Under the pieces are notes generated by a model. It searched no databases and was not told where the DNA came from. It saw nothing but the letters and a program-made list of their open reading frames with translations. From contig NZ_KQ948999.1 of the NCBI RefSeq assembly GCF_001514265.1, forward strand, positions 124,001-188,000: a stretch of 64,000 bases of DNA, given 5' to 3'. Origin of the DNA: Streptomyces resistomycificus. Lineage in GTDB: Bacteria > Actinomycetota > Actinomycetes > Streptomycetales > Streptomycetaceae. Positions within the stretch are counted from its first letter, which is position 1. Each line of letters starts with the position of its first letter. Shown here in pieces: positions 24,504-33,217 of this stretch. The translations under genes and the position numbers were made by a program.

Positions 24504-26240
24504 TCAGCCGGTCCGCGGCTGCCAGCCCTGCAGCACCGCCGTGAACTGCTTCCGCGTCTTCGCCCAGCTCTCGGCCGGCGACGACATGTAGAGGGCGTAC
24601 TCGACACCGTCCCGCGCCAGGTACGTCTCCTCGATGGCGCGGCGCGGTCCGGGGAACGACGTGTCCTTGGCCTGCGCCGTCCACGTGTACTCCCACAGGG
24701 AGCCGTTCCGGTCGCGGTAGATGTTCTTCTCCAGCTTGAGGCGCTTGTAGTCGACCAGCCCCCGCAGCTGCTCCTCCAGGTCGATCTGGTGCGCGTACGG
24801 GTCGCCGAAGTCCGGCGACTCGTCCACCGCGATCCGGATGAAGTGCTCGCCGCCGTCGGGCGAGTAGTCGATCTGCTGGATGCCGCCCGCGGTGCTGTGG
24901 ACCGATCGCGTCCAGCTCTTGTCGGGCAGCGAGAGACCGAATCCGAGAGGATCGGTGACCGGGACCCAGGTGTCCGGGACGCTGCTCTCCGGTGCGGGCG
25001 TGCCGTCCTCCGTGGGTAGGGCCGACTTGGTCGTCGCCCCGGTCCCCTCCAGGCGCGTCTCGTCCCACTGCTGCACCACGACGGCCGTACCCCCTCCGAC
25101 GATCGCGGCGAGGGCGACCACGAGGGCGAGGGTGCGCAGGCGACGACGCCTGCGCGGCGGCTGCGACGTGGCGGCGAGCTGCCCCGGGCCGCCGAGGACC
25201 GTCGGCCCGGTCGAGGGCGGGTACGGCGTCCCTGTGACCGGCGTGTGCGGAGCGTGCTGCGGATGCCGAGTGTGCTGCGTGTGCTGAGTCCTCGATGTGT
25301 ACGGCGAGTGCGGCGAGCGCGGCGTGTGCGGTCCGGTGTGCGTCCCGGAGTCGCTGCCCGTCTCGCGGACCGAGCCCGCGTACTGCGTCGGAACGTACAG
25401 CTGTGCCGCGCTCGGCCGCCGCCCCTCCGCCGCCTCGGCGAGCATCTGCTCGGCCTCGGCGGCCCCCGGGCGCCGGGCGGGGTCCTTGTGCAGCAGCGCG
25501 GCGATGACGGGCGCGAGCGGACCGGCGTGGCCCGCCTCGGTGGGCTCCTCGTCGACGACCGCCTGCATGGTGGCCAGGGGCGTGGTCCGACGGAACGGTG
25601 ACCTGCCCTCGACGGCCGTGTACAGCGTCGCGCCGAGCGCCCACAGGTCGGATGAGGCGCCCGGATCCTGGCCGCGGATCCGCTCGGGGGCGAGGTAGTC
25701 GACGGAGCCGACGATCTCTCCCGTACGCGTGATGGCGGTGTCTCCCTCCACCTGCGCGATACCGAAGTCGGTGAGCAGGACGCGGCCGTCCCGGCCCAGG
25801 AGAACGTTGCCAGGCTTCACGTCGCGGTGCAGGACACCGGCGGAGTGTGCGGCGCGCAGCGCCTTCAGCACCCACAGGCCGATCCGGGCGGCCTCCCGCG
25901 GCTCGACCCGCTCCCGGTCCTTGACGGCGTCGGCCAGGGACTGCCCCTCGACCAGCTCCATCACGATCCACGGCCGGCCGTCATGGTCGAGGACGTCGTG
26001 CACGGTGACGACGGCGGAGTGGTTGATCCGGGCGGCCGCGCGTGCCTCGGCCCGGGTGCGGGCCAGCAGGACGGTCCGGTCGCTCTCGGACACGTAGAGC
26101 GCGGCGGTCAACTCCTTGATCGCGACGGCTCGGTGCAGCACCTCATCGTGGGCACGCCAGACCCGGCCCATGCCGCCCTTGCCTATCGGGTCGGCGAGCC
26201 GGTAGCGCCCCGCGAGGAGCTGGCCCTGCATCTGATTCAC
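24504..26240 (-). CDS. Ser/Thr protein kinase, membrane-anchored (kinase 4)
   Basis: 578 residues from GTG 26240 (GCGGGG 5 nt upstream); ATG 26231 is an alternative. Kinase domain intact: IGKGGMGRVWRA, VAIKELTA, HRDVKPGNVLL, LTDFGIAQ, APERIRG. A His/Thr/Ser-rich juxtamembrane stretch with HTPR/TQHTQHT-type low complexity precedes a helix (LALVVALAAIVGGGTAVVV). The extracellular domain (~200 residues) starts WVPVTDPLGFGLSLPDKSWT, matching the PsbP-like pattern of the cluster. Confidence 0.94.
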   Translation of the reverse strand: MNQMQGQLLAGRYRLADPIGKGGMGRVWRAHDEVLHRAVAIKELTAALYVSESDRTVLLARTRAEARAAARINHSAVVTVHDVLDHDGRPWIVMELVEGQSLADAVKDRERVEPREAARIGLWVLKALRAAHSAGVLHRDVKPGNVLLGRDGRVLLTDFGIAQVEGDTAITRTGEIVGSVDYLAPERIRGQDPGASSDLWALGATLYTAVEGRSPFRRTTPLATMQAVVDEEPTEAGHAGPLAPVIAALLHKDPARRPGAAEAEQMLAEAAEGRRPSAAQLYVPTQYAGSVRETGSDSGTHTGPHTPRSPHSPYTSRTQHTQHTRHPQHAPHTPVTGTPYPPSTGPTVLGGPGQLAATSQPPRRRRRLRTLALVVALAAIVGGGTAVVVQQWDETRLEGTGATTKSALPTEDGTPAPESSVPDTWVPVTDPLGFGLSLPDKSWTRSVHSTAGGIQQIDYSPDGGEHFIRIAVDESPDFGDPYAHQIDLEEQLRGLVDYKRLKLEKNIYRDRNGSLWEYTWTAQAKDTSFPGPRRAIEETYLARDGVEYALYMSSPAESWAKTRKQFTAVLQGWQPRTG

Positions 26241-26447
26241 GTTGCCCCGCAATGCTCTTGACAGGGTCAGACTAAGGACCCTTCCGCGCCGAACGGAACC
26301 AGGGGCGCGTCAAGGAGACCGCACTGTGACGGTTGTCGCTTCGCGAGGCGCGAGTAAACCAACAGGTAACGACAGGCGTCTCGTCGGCTCGGCCCGGTGG
26401 TGTCAGGCCCTCGGCCGGCCGGACCGCTCACCGTGCTCGGGGCCCGT

Positions 26448-29435
26448 TCAGCCGGTGGCCTGATACGTCTGTGCCGCCTGCTCGTAGAGGCGCGTGACCT
26501 CGTCCCGCTCCGCCTCCGGGCCCCGCACCTGCACCACGTGGTACTTCCCGTCGACCAGCATCGCGAGGTTGCGCACGAACAGCTCGCGCCCGTCGTCGCC
26601 GGTCCAGGTGAACTGCCCTTCGGCCATGGTCCGGCCGCCCACCTCGATGGTCTTCAGCCCGGTCGCGGTGGCCCAGCTGGAGTCGCGGTACGGCTGCAGC
26701 TCCGGCTCCTTCTCCCGCTGGTACACCATCGGGTCGCTGCCGTCGTCGGCCGCGCTGTCCCGCCCCGGAACGACGATCAGCTCGAAGTTGCCGTGTGTGT
26801 ACACGACCTGGCCGCGTCCGTTCTCCGGTGTGCGTTCCCAGCCGTTGGCGACCGCGACCTGGAAGCCCGCGGTGTCCTTGCGCAGCGTGAAGCCGTCGGC
26901 GACCTCGGCACCGGCCGTCTGCGTGTCGGTGGATCCGGCGGACGCCGAGGGGCTGCCCTCGGACGTACCGGGCGAGGTCTGGTCGGGCCGCGGCTCGCTG
27001 CTCGCCTCCGAGGACGGGTCGGGCGCCTGGCTCACCTCCCCGGCGGCCCCGGTCCGGTCCCCGGCGCCCTGGTCGCCCGGATCCGCCTTCGGCATGAGGA
27101 ACACGGCGTACGCGATCGCCCCGGCCAGGGCGAGCAGGATCAGCAGCAGCAGCGTCCGCCCGAGGCTCCTCGGCGAACGGACCTCCTCGCGCGCCCGCTT
27201 GTGCCGCCCGTGCGCACTCGTCGCGGGCAGCCCGGCCCGCCTCCTGCGCACCAGTTCGCCCCGCCGCCGTACGACGGGCAGCCGGCTGGTGTCGGCGGGC
27301 GGCGCGGCGACGACATGCGCGCCGGCCTCCGGCTCGGGCGCCGAGCGCACCAGCGAGCGCAGCCAGCCGCGCAGCTCCTCGAAGTCCAGCCGCTCGGTCG
27401 GGTCCTGCCGCAGCAGCGACTCGACCACCGGCCTCAGCGGCCCGCACTCCTCGGCGAACGCGGGCGGCTCCGCGCACACCAACTGCACCAGCTCGGCCGT
27501 CGACTCCTCCGGATACGGCGCGTGCCCCTGCACGGCCCTGAACAGCAGCGCCCCGAGCGCCCACAGATCGGTGGCGGGTCCGATCGGCGCCGCCAGCTGC
27601 CAGTTCTCGTGCACCGGACCGGCCTGCTCCGGCGCCCACCGCTCCGTGACGGGCCCCACCACAGCCATCCGCGCCTGCCGTGCCCGCTCGGCCGCCAGCG
27701 CGGTGGCGGGCCCACGCCACCGCACCGGCGCACCGGCGGCCGGCTCGTCCCAACCGCCGGGGGGCGGCGCGGAGGCACCGGGAAGGGCGGGCACCGAGGA
27801 ACCGTGCGAGGCCTGTGCCGGGATCCCGGTGGGAGTGACGCCGGCTGACGACGGCCCCTGACGCCCGGCCCCCGGAGCACCAGACCTCGCGGCCGGGCCG
27901 CCGGCCGCGGGCGCCGCGCCACGCCTGGCATCCGAGCCGAGCCCGGTACCCGGTCCCGTCACGGCAGGCGGCGCACCGGCCCCTCCCCGAGGCCCGGCCC
28001 CGTGCCAGGGCGCGCCTCGCACGCCGTACGGGTCGGCGATCTGCCCCGGAGGAACGGCACCGGCCGCGTCCCGGGCCCCGGTCGCTCCGGGATACGGCAC
28101 CTGCGCCGCCCCGTTGTCACCGCGGCGAGCCGCGTGCTGCCCCCTGTCGGCGCCGGGATACGGCTGTTGCTGCCCGCCGTTCGCCGCAGGATACGGCTGC
28201 TGCTGCCCACCGTTCGCCGCGGGATACGGCTGCTGCTGCCCGCCGTTCGCCGCGGGATACGCCGACGGCTGCGCGCCGTTGCCCGTGGGGGAGGCAGAGT
28301 GGCCCGCCGCCTCTGAGTACGGCCCCGGGTACGGCGGCTGCGCGGGCCCGTCGGCGTACGCGGCCGGGTCACCCTCGGGAGTGGGGCGGGCTCCGGGCAG
28401 GGCCGCCCGCCCGCTCTGCTGAGCCTCCTGGACCCGGGCCGCTGCCCGGGCCCCCGCGCGATACGCGGCGATCGCCCCGGCCCGCGCCGCCCTGATGTCC
28501 GTCCCGCCGTCGGCGTCCCTGCGGGCGATCGCGGCCGAGGCCCCCGCCCCGTCCGAGCCGGAAGACTCCGCACCGGAGGCCGGCAGCCCGCCGATCCCTC
28601 GTGCCTCGATGGCGGCCCGCCGAGCGGCCTCGGGATCGGCCCCGCCGAAGCCGCCACCGCCGGATCGTTCGACTCCGCCGGCCCGGCCGGACCCGGTCGC
28701 CCTCGGGCCACCGGCTCCCATGACTTCCACGGCCCCTGCGGTTCCCGTGGCCTCAGGCCCGTTGCCGAACTCCCCGGCACCGTCACCGTCGGAGCCCCAT
28801 TCGGCCGCCTCGGCCGGCACCGGGTCGTACCCGCACAGCGCTTCCTCGGCCGCGCCCACCGCGAGGCCGGTCAGCATCACACGGCCGTCGTCGCAGACGA
28901 GGACCGTGCGTGCGGTGATGTTCCGGTGCACCCAGCCATGTGCGTGCAGCACGCGCAGTGCCATCAGGACGTCGGAGGCGACCTCGGCCGCCCGGTACGG
29001 CGTGAGCGGCTTCTCCGCGAGCAGCGCCGCGAGTGACCGGGCGGACACCAACTCGCTCACTATCCACAGCGACCCACCGTCCGCGAACACGTCGAAGACC
29101 TGGTCGAGTCGAGGGTGGTCGGGAATCCGGGCCGCGGCCTGCGCCGCCTCGACGGCCCGCCGTACGGCCGGATCGGCCGGCCGCCGCGCGCCCGCACCGG
29201 CGCCCGCCGGCCCGCGTCGCCCGGCTCGCGGATCCCGTGCCGTGAACCCGTCCGGCAGCCCCTCCGCGTCGAGCACCTCCGCCTCGACGACCTCGGGCAA
29301 CGGCACCTGCCTGACCAGGACTTCCTGCCCGCTGTAGGTGTCGAAGGCGCGGGTCTCGGTGAGTTCGTACTCGTCGGAGGGCGGCAGCGGCAGGCGGTAG
29401 CGGTCGGCGAGTACCCGTCCCGCATAGTCGTCCAC
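26448..29435 (-). CDS. giant pseudokinase, membrane-anchored (kinase 5)
   Basis: 995 residues; GTG 29435 with GGGGGAGG 4 nt upstream. The N-lobe lacks a glycine loop and has Arg at the VAIK Lys position (VLVRQVPL). The catalytic motif is HRN not HRD (WVHRNITARTVLV), and DFG is replaced by LTGLA. The activation segment is interrupted by a ~385-residue Ala/Gly/Pro-rich region (~205-590) containing QQPYPAANGG repeats, after which the C-lobe resumes (IGPATDLWALGALLF). A membrane helix (~757-780) and an extracellular domain (DGFTLRKDTAGFQVAVANGW) follow. The three losses make phosphotransfer very unlikely. It may scaffold or regulate the neighbouring kinases. Confidence 0.92.
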   Translation of the reverse strand: MDDYAGRVLADRYRLPLPPSDEYELTETRAFDTYSGQEVLVRQVPLPEVVEAEVLDAEGLPDGFTARDPRAGRRGPAGAGAGARRPADPAVRRAVEAAQAAARIPDHPRLDQVFDVFADGGSLWIVSELVSARSLAALLAEKPLTPYRAAEVASDVLMALRVLHAHGWVHRNITARTVLVCDDGRVMLTGLAVGAAEEALCGYDPVPAEAAEWGSDGDGAGEFGNGPEATGTAGAVEVMGAGGPRATGSGRAGGVERSGGGGFGGADPEAARRAAIEARGIGGLPASGAESSGSDGAGASAAIARRDADGGTDIRAARAGAIAAYRAGARAAARVQEAQQSGRAALPGARPTPEGDPAAYADGPAQPPYPGPYSEAAGHSASPTGNGAQPSAYPAANGGQQQPYPAANGGQQQPYPAANGGQQQPYPGADRGQHAARRGDNGAAQVPYPGATGARDAAGAVPPGQIADPYGVRGAPWHGAGPRGGAGAPPAVTGPGTGLGSDARRGAAPAAGGPAARSGAPGAGRQGPSSAGVTPTGIPAQASHGSSVPALPGASAPPPGGWDEPAAGAPVRWRGPATALAAERARQARMAVVGPVTERWAPEQAGPVHENWQLAAPIGPATDLWALGALLFRAVQGHAPYPEESTAELVQLVCAEPPAFAEECGPLRPVVESLLRQDPTERLDFEELRGWLRSLVRSAPEPEAGAHVVAAPPADTSRLPVVRRRGELVRRRRAGLPATSAHGRHKRAREEVRSPRSLGRTLLLLILLALAGAIAYAVFLMPKADPGDQGAGDRTGAAGEVSQAPDPSSEASSEPRPDQTSPGTSEGSPSASAGSTDTQTAGAEVADGFTLRKDTAGFQVAVANGWERTPENGRGQVVYTHGNFELIVVPGRDSAADDGSDPMVYQREKEPELQPYRDSSWATATGLKTIEVGGRTMAEGQFTWTGDDGRELFVRNLAMLVDGKYHVVQVRGPEAERDEVTRLYEQAAQTYQATG
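28145..28265 (-). repeat. tandem repeat encoding QQPYPAANGG units
   Basis: Four near-identical 30-33 bp copies (YPAANGGQQQP) in the pseudokinase linker, the last one diverged to YPGADRGQ. The near identity at DNA level points to recent slippage or recombination. Confidence 0.85.
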
Positions 29436-29641
29436 GTTGCCTCCCCCGGCCGTCCGGTTGGTCAATTCCGTTCGCCTCGCGGCTCGTTCCGGGCGCATTA
29501 CCGGCTGCGTACGGTCCGCAAGCACTCACGATACGTGCCGGAGGCAACCTGCAAAGGGGGATGCCAGATCTCACGCCCCAAACCCGAGATCGAACACGAG
29601 ATCGACCACGAGCTCGGCCCCCTTGCCGCTTCCCGCAGCAC

Positions 29642-31840
29642 TCACGCCTTCGGTTCGAAGGTGCCCGCCAGCGTCTGCCAGGTGCCCTCGCGCAGCTCGC
29701 TGCCCCAGTCCGCGGCCTTCGCCGTGTACATCAGCGCGTACCCGAGTCGGCCGTTGACGACGAATCCCCGGTCGATCGTCCGGTACTTCGTCCCGCTCTC
29801 CTGATAGGTGAACTCCCAGTCAGCGGCGTTCCAGCCGCGGTAGTCCACCTTCTCTATTCGGATCCTGTCGTACTGGGAGCGCGTCATGTAGCGCTCCTGG
29901 CTCTTCCAGTCCGCCACCGGGTCGCCCTTCGGCGTGGACGTCCAGGCCACGAGCAGCTTCTGCCCCTCGGGCCCGGTGAAGCGGTCCCCCGCCGAGCCCG
30001 TCGACTGGTACTTCCACCCCTCGGGCAGCCCGATCGAATATCCCTGGCTGCCCTTGTACGTCGTCTCCGCGGTGTCGCCGTCACCGGAACCGGCCCCTGA
30101 GGACCCGTTCCCGGAGCCCGCGTCACTGCCACCGGACGCGCTCGCGCCGGTGCTCGGCGTGCTCCCGGCCCCCGCGCCCGCCTCCGCGGACTCGGGCGCC
30201 GAGCCGTCCGTGCGCGTGCCGCCGCTCTCGTCCTCCTTGGTGTCGGCACCCGCGCTCGCGCTGGTCGTCGCCTTGGCGCCGCCACCCTTGGCCCCGTCGG
30301 AGCTCCCGTCGTCGCCCAGCGTCAGGGCCAGCACCGTGCCGATCACGGCGAGCACCACGACCACGGCGATGATCATCAGCGTCCGCTTCGGCACCACATC
30401 GGTGATGGGGGCCCTGGGCACCGGCCGCGGCGGCAGATCCGGCGGCGTCATCACGGGCCACCCCGAACTGCGCCCGTCCGACGACGCGTCGGCACTCGCG
30501 CCACCCGCGGCGGCACCGGTCCCGCGCGGGCCCCCGTCACGAGCCCCGGGCACCCGGCCCGAAGCCGGCCCCGAAGCCGCCGAGGAGGACGCGGACACGG
30601 ACGAGGACGGAGACGAGGTCGAAACGGCGCCCGCCGCCCCGGCCGCACCCGAGGCGCCGGGCAGCGCACCCGAGGTACCCGACGTGCCACCGGCCCCCGA
30701 AGCCGCCGTACCACTGTCACCCGAACCGGAACCCGAACCGGTCGCACCGTCACCGGACTTGGTCCGGGACACGGCCGCGGAGGAAGCCACCGCACCCGCC
30801 GCCCCGGCGGCCTTGCGCACGGAACGCAGGGCACCGCGCAACCGCTCGCCCGCCTCCTCGCCGCGCTTGCTCCCGCCAGCCGCCGAACCGCCCCGGCCCG
30901 ACCGCTCGTCGGGCTGCGGGGGCAGCGGCACGACCTTCGTCGCGTCCGGCGCCTCCTCGGGCTCGGCCTTCGACTGCGGTGCTCGGATCACGGCGTTGAG
31001 CATCGCCCGCGCACCGGCGTCGTCGAGCCGCTTGGCGGGATCCTTGGTGAGCAGGCCGTAGATGACGTCCTTCAGCGGTCCGGCGTTCTTCGGCTCCTCC
31101 AGCGACTCCGTCATCACCGCCGTCAGCGTCGCGATCGCGGAACCCTTGTCGTACGGCGGCGCGCCCTCGACCGACGCGTACAACAGGCCGCCCAGCGACC
31201 ACAGGTCGGCCGCCGGCCCCGGCTTGTGCCCACGGGCCCGCTCGGGGGAGATGTAGGAGGGGGCGCCGACCAGCATGCCGGTCGAGGTGATGGACGGGTC
31301 GCCCTCGACCTGGGCGATGCCGAAGTCGGTGAGCACGACCCGGCCGTCCTCGGAGATCAGCACGTTCGACGGCTTCACGTCACGGTGCAGGATGCCCTCG
31401 CGGTGCGCCGAGCGCAGCACGTCGAGGATCGCCAGGCCGACCTCCGCCGCCCGACGGGGTTCCAGCAGGCCGTCCTCCCGGATGACCTCGGCGAGCGACT
31501 TGCCCTCGACGAGTTCCATGACGATCCACGGCCGGTCGTCCTCGTCGACCACGTCGAAGACCGTCACCGCGCTGTTGTTGCGAATCCGCGCGATGGCCTT
31601 GGCCTCACGCAGCGTGCGTGTGATCAGCCGCCGCTTCTCGTCCTCGTCGATGTTGGACGGGAACCGCAGCTCCTTGACGGCCACCGTCCGGCCCAGGGTC
31701 TCGTCCTCGGCCCGCCACACGGTGCCCATGCCGCCGCGACCGAGCACTCCTCCCAGCCGGTACCGCCCGGCGAGAAGACGCCCGCTGTTGTCCTGACGAG
31801 TGTCCTGACGGGATGTCCCCGCCCGCTCCGCCTCCGACAT
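29642..31840 (-). CDS. Ser/Thr protein kinase, membrane-anchored (kinase 6)
   Basis: 732 residues from ATG 31840, which has AGGGGA 5 nt upstream; upstream starts lack this. Complete kinase domain: LGRGGMGTVWRA, VAVKELRF, HRDVKPSNVLI, LTDFGIAQ, SPERARG. A long Gly/Ser/Ala linker (~320-460) leads to one helix (LMIIAVVVVLAVIGTVLAL). A Ser/Gly stretch and a ~150-residue extracellular domain beginning QGYSIGLPEGWKYQSTG end the protein. The LPEGW element is close to PsbP-like domains of its paralogues. It is divergent from the serine hydrolase gene. Confidence 0.94.
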   Translation of the reverse strand: MSEAERAGTSRQDTRQDNSGRLLAGRYRLGGVLGRGGMGTVWRAEDETLGRTVAVKELRFPSNIDEDEKRRLITRTLREAKAIARIRNNSAVTVFDVVDEDDRPWIVMELVEGKSLAEVIREDGLLEPRRAAEVGLAILDVLRSAHREGILHRDVKPSNVLISEDGRVVLTDFGIAQVEGDPSITSTGMLVGAPSYISPERARGHKPGPAADLWSLGGLLYASVEGAPPYDKGSAIATLTAVMTESLEEPKNAGPLKDVIYGLLTKDPAKRLDDAGARAMLNAVIRAPQSKAEPEEAPDATKVVPLPPQPDERSGRGGSAAGGSKRGEEAGERLRGALRSVRKAAGAAGAVASSAAVSRTKSGDGATGSGSGSGDSGTAASGAGGTSGTSGALPGASGAAGAAGAVSTSSPSSSVSASSSAASGPASGRVPGARDGGPRGTGAAAGGASADASSDGRSSGWPVMTPPDLPPRPVPRAPITDVVPKRTLMIIAVVVVLAVIGTVLALTLGDDGSSDGAKGGGAKATTSASAGADTKEDESGGTRTDGSAPESAEAGAGAGSTPSTGASASGGSDAGSGNGSSGAGSGDGDTAETTYKGSQGYSIGLPEGWKYQSTGSAGDRFTGPEGQKLLVAWTSTPKGDPVADWKSQERYMTRSQYDRIRIEKVDYRGWNAADWEFTYQESGTKYRTIDRGFVVNGRLGYALMYTAKAADWGSELREGTWQTLAGTFEPKA

Positions 31841-32043
31841 GCGTCCCCTCATGCAACCCGCCCTGACAGAGCCTCCATTGTCCCTCACCCGACAAGTGCC
31901 CGACGCCCAGGGTGCCTCTGACCGCCGTCCGACCGCCCACCAACCGCCCTTCGCCCGCGCCGGCGGCCCTCCGCGCGGGCTCCCCGGTGAACCTCCCGCT
32001 CCCCCGACCTGGATGATGGCCCCGACCAGGGAGGACCACCGCG

Positions 32044-33087
32044 ATGCCCACGCTTCGGACGCTGTCGGCCGTGCCCGTGTGCCTGGCCCTCCTCGCCCTG
32101 ACCCCCGCGGCATTCCCACCGCCGACGACCCCACCCACGGACGCGCTCCTTCCGTTGCTGGTCACACGGGGCGGCGCCCCCGCCGCGGCGCTGCTGGCCC
32201 GCGAGGAGAGCGGCACCCGCTACACCGAGAGCGGCAGCGGTATCGCCCGCGCCGACCACTTCCGGGCCGGCTCCCTCACGAAGACCTTCATCGCCACGGT
32301 CGTCCTGCAACTGGCCGCCGAGCACCGGCTGAAACTGTCCGACACCGTGGAGCAGCACCTGCCCGGCCTGGTGCGGGGAGCCGGCAACGACGGCCGCGCG
32401 CTGACCCTTCGCGCCCTGCTCACCCACACCAGCGGCCTGTACGACTTCACCGCGGTCACCGGCGGCGCCGTCCCCCTCAGCCCTCGTCAGGCCCTGCGCA
32501 TCGCACTCACCCACCCCCCGGCCACCCCCGGCCGCTATGCCTACTCGAACACCAACTACGTGCTGCTCGGACTGGTCGTCGAGCAGGTCACCGGCCACTC
32601 GTACGCCACCGAGGCCGAGCGCCGCCTCATCGCTCCGCTGGGTCTGACGGGCACCTCCTTCCCCGGATCCCGCACGACTCTCCCCTCCCCGCACGGCCGC
32701 GCCTACGCCACCGACGGAACCGACGTCACCGAGATCGACCCCCAGGTGGCCGGCGCCGCGGGCGAGCTGGTGACCACGCTCGCCGACCTGGACCGCTTCT
32801 ACGCCGCCCTGCTCGGCGGACGGCTTCTGCCCCCGGGGCGACTGCGCGAGATGCTCGACACCCGCACCGCACAAGGCTCGTACGGCATGGGCCTAATCCC
32901 CGTGAAGCTGCCGTGCGGCACCACGGTGTGGGGGCACGACGGCCGCATCACCGGCAGCTACGTGCGCACCGCAGCCACGGTCGACGGCCGCCGCGTCCTC
33001 ACCTTCCGCGTGAACACGACGACGATTGCAGATCCCGACCTCGAACCCCGGCTGCTCGCCGCCGAGTTCTGCCCCCGCACCTCGTAG
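32044..33087 (+). CDS. secreted serine hydrolase, beta-lactamase/D-Ala-D-Ala carboxypeptidase family
   Basis: 347 residues with an N-terminal signal-like helix (LSAVPVCLALLALTPAAF). Class C/DD-peptidase motifs are present: SxxK in AGSLTKTFIATV, YxN in AYSNTNYVLLG, and HxG in VWGHDGRITGSY. The enzyme acts outside the membrane, most likely trimming peptidoglycan stem peptides; resistance activity is less likely. It is divergent from kinase 6 and could be co-regulated with it. Confidence 0.9.
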   Translation: MPTLRTLSAVPVCLALLALTPAAFPPPTTPPTDALLPLLVTRGGAPAAALLAREESGTRYTESGSGIARADHFRAGSLTKTFIATVVLQLAAEHRLKLSDTVEQHLPGLVRGAGNDGRALTLRALLTHTSGLYDFTAVTGGAVPLSPRQALRIALTHPPATPGRYAYSNTNYVLLGLVVEQVTGHSYATEAERRLIAPLGLTGTSFPGSRTTLPSPHGRAYATDGTDVTEIDPQVAGAAGELVTTLADLDRFYAALLGGRLLPPGRLREMLDTRTAQGSYGMGLIPVKLPCGTTVWGHDGRITGSYVRTAATVDGRRVLTFRVNTTTIADPDLEPRLLAAEFCPRTS

Positions 33088-33217
33088 AACGGCCGGGCTC
33101 CGAACAAGGATCCCGGCCGCCTACACCCGTTCGAGTGACGTTCGGCGGCTGTCCACCAACGGGCTGCCCGCAGACCGCCGCCCACTCGCTGCTCACTGTC
33201 CGCCGCCGACCCACGCC

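Noticed and set aside
33091..33118. GGCCGGG/CCCGGCC hairpin after the serine hydrolase as a terminator
   Set aside because: Loop is 14 nt, stem only 7 bp and there is no U-run on either strand.
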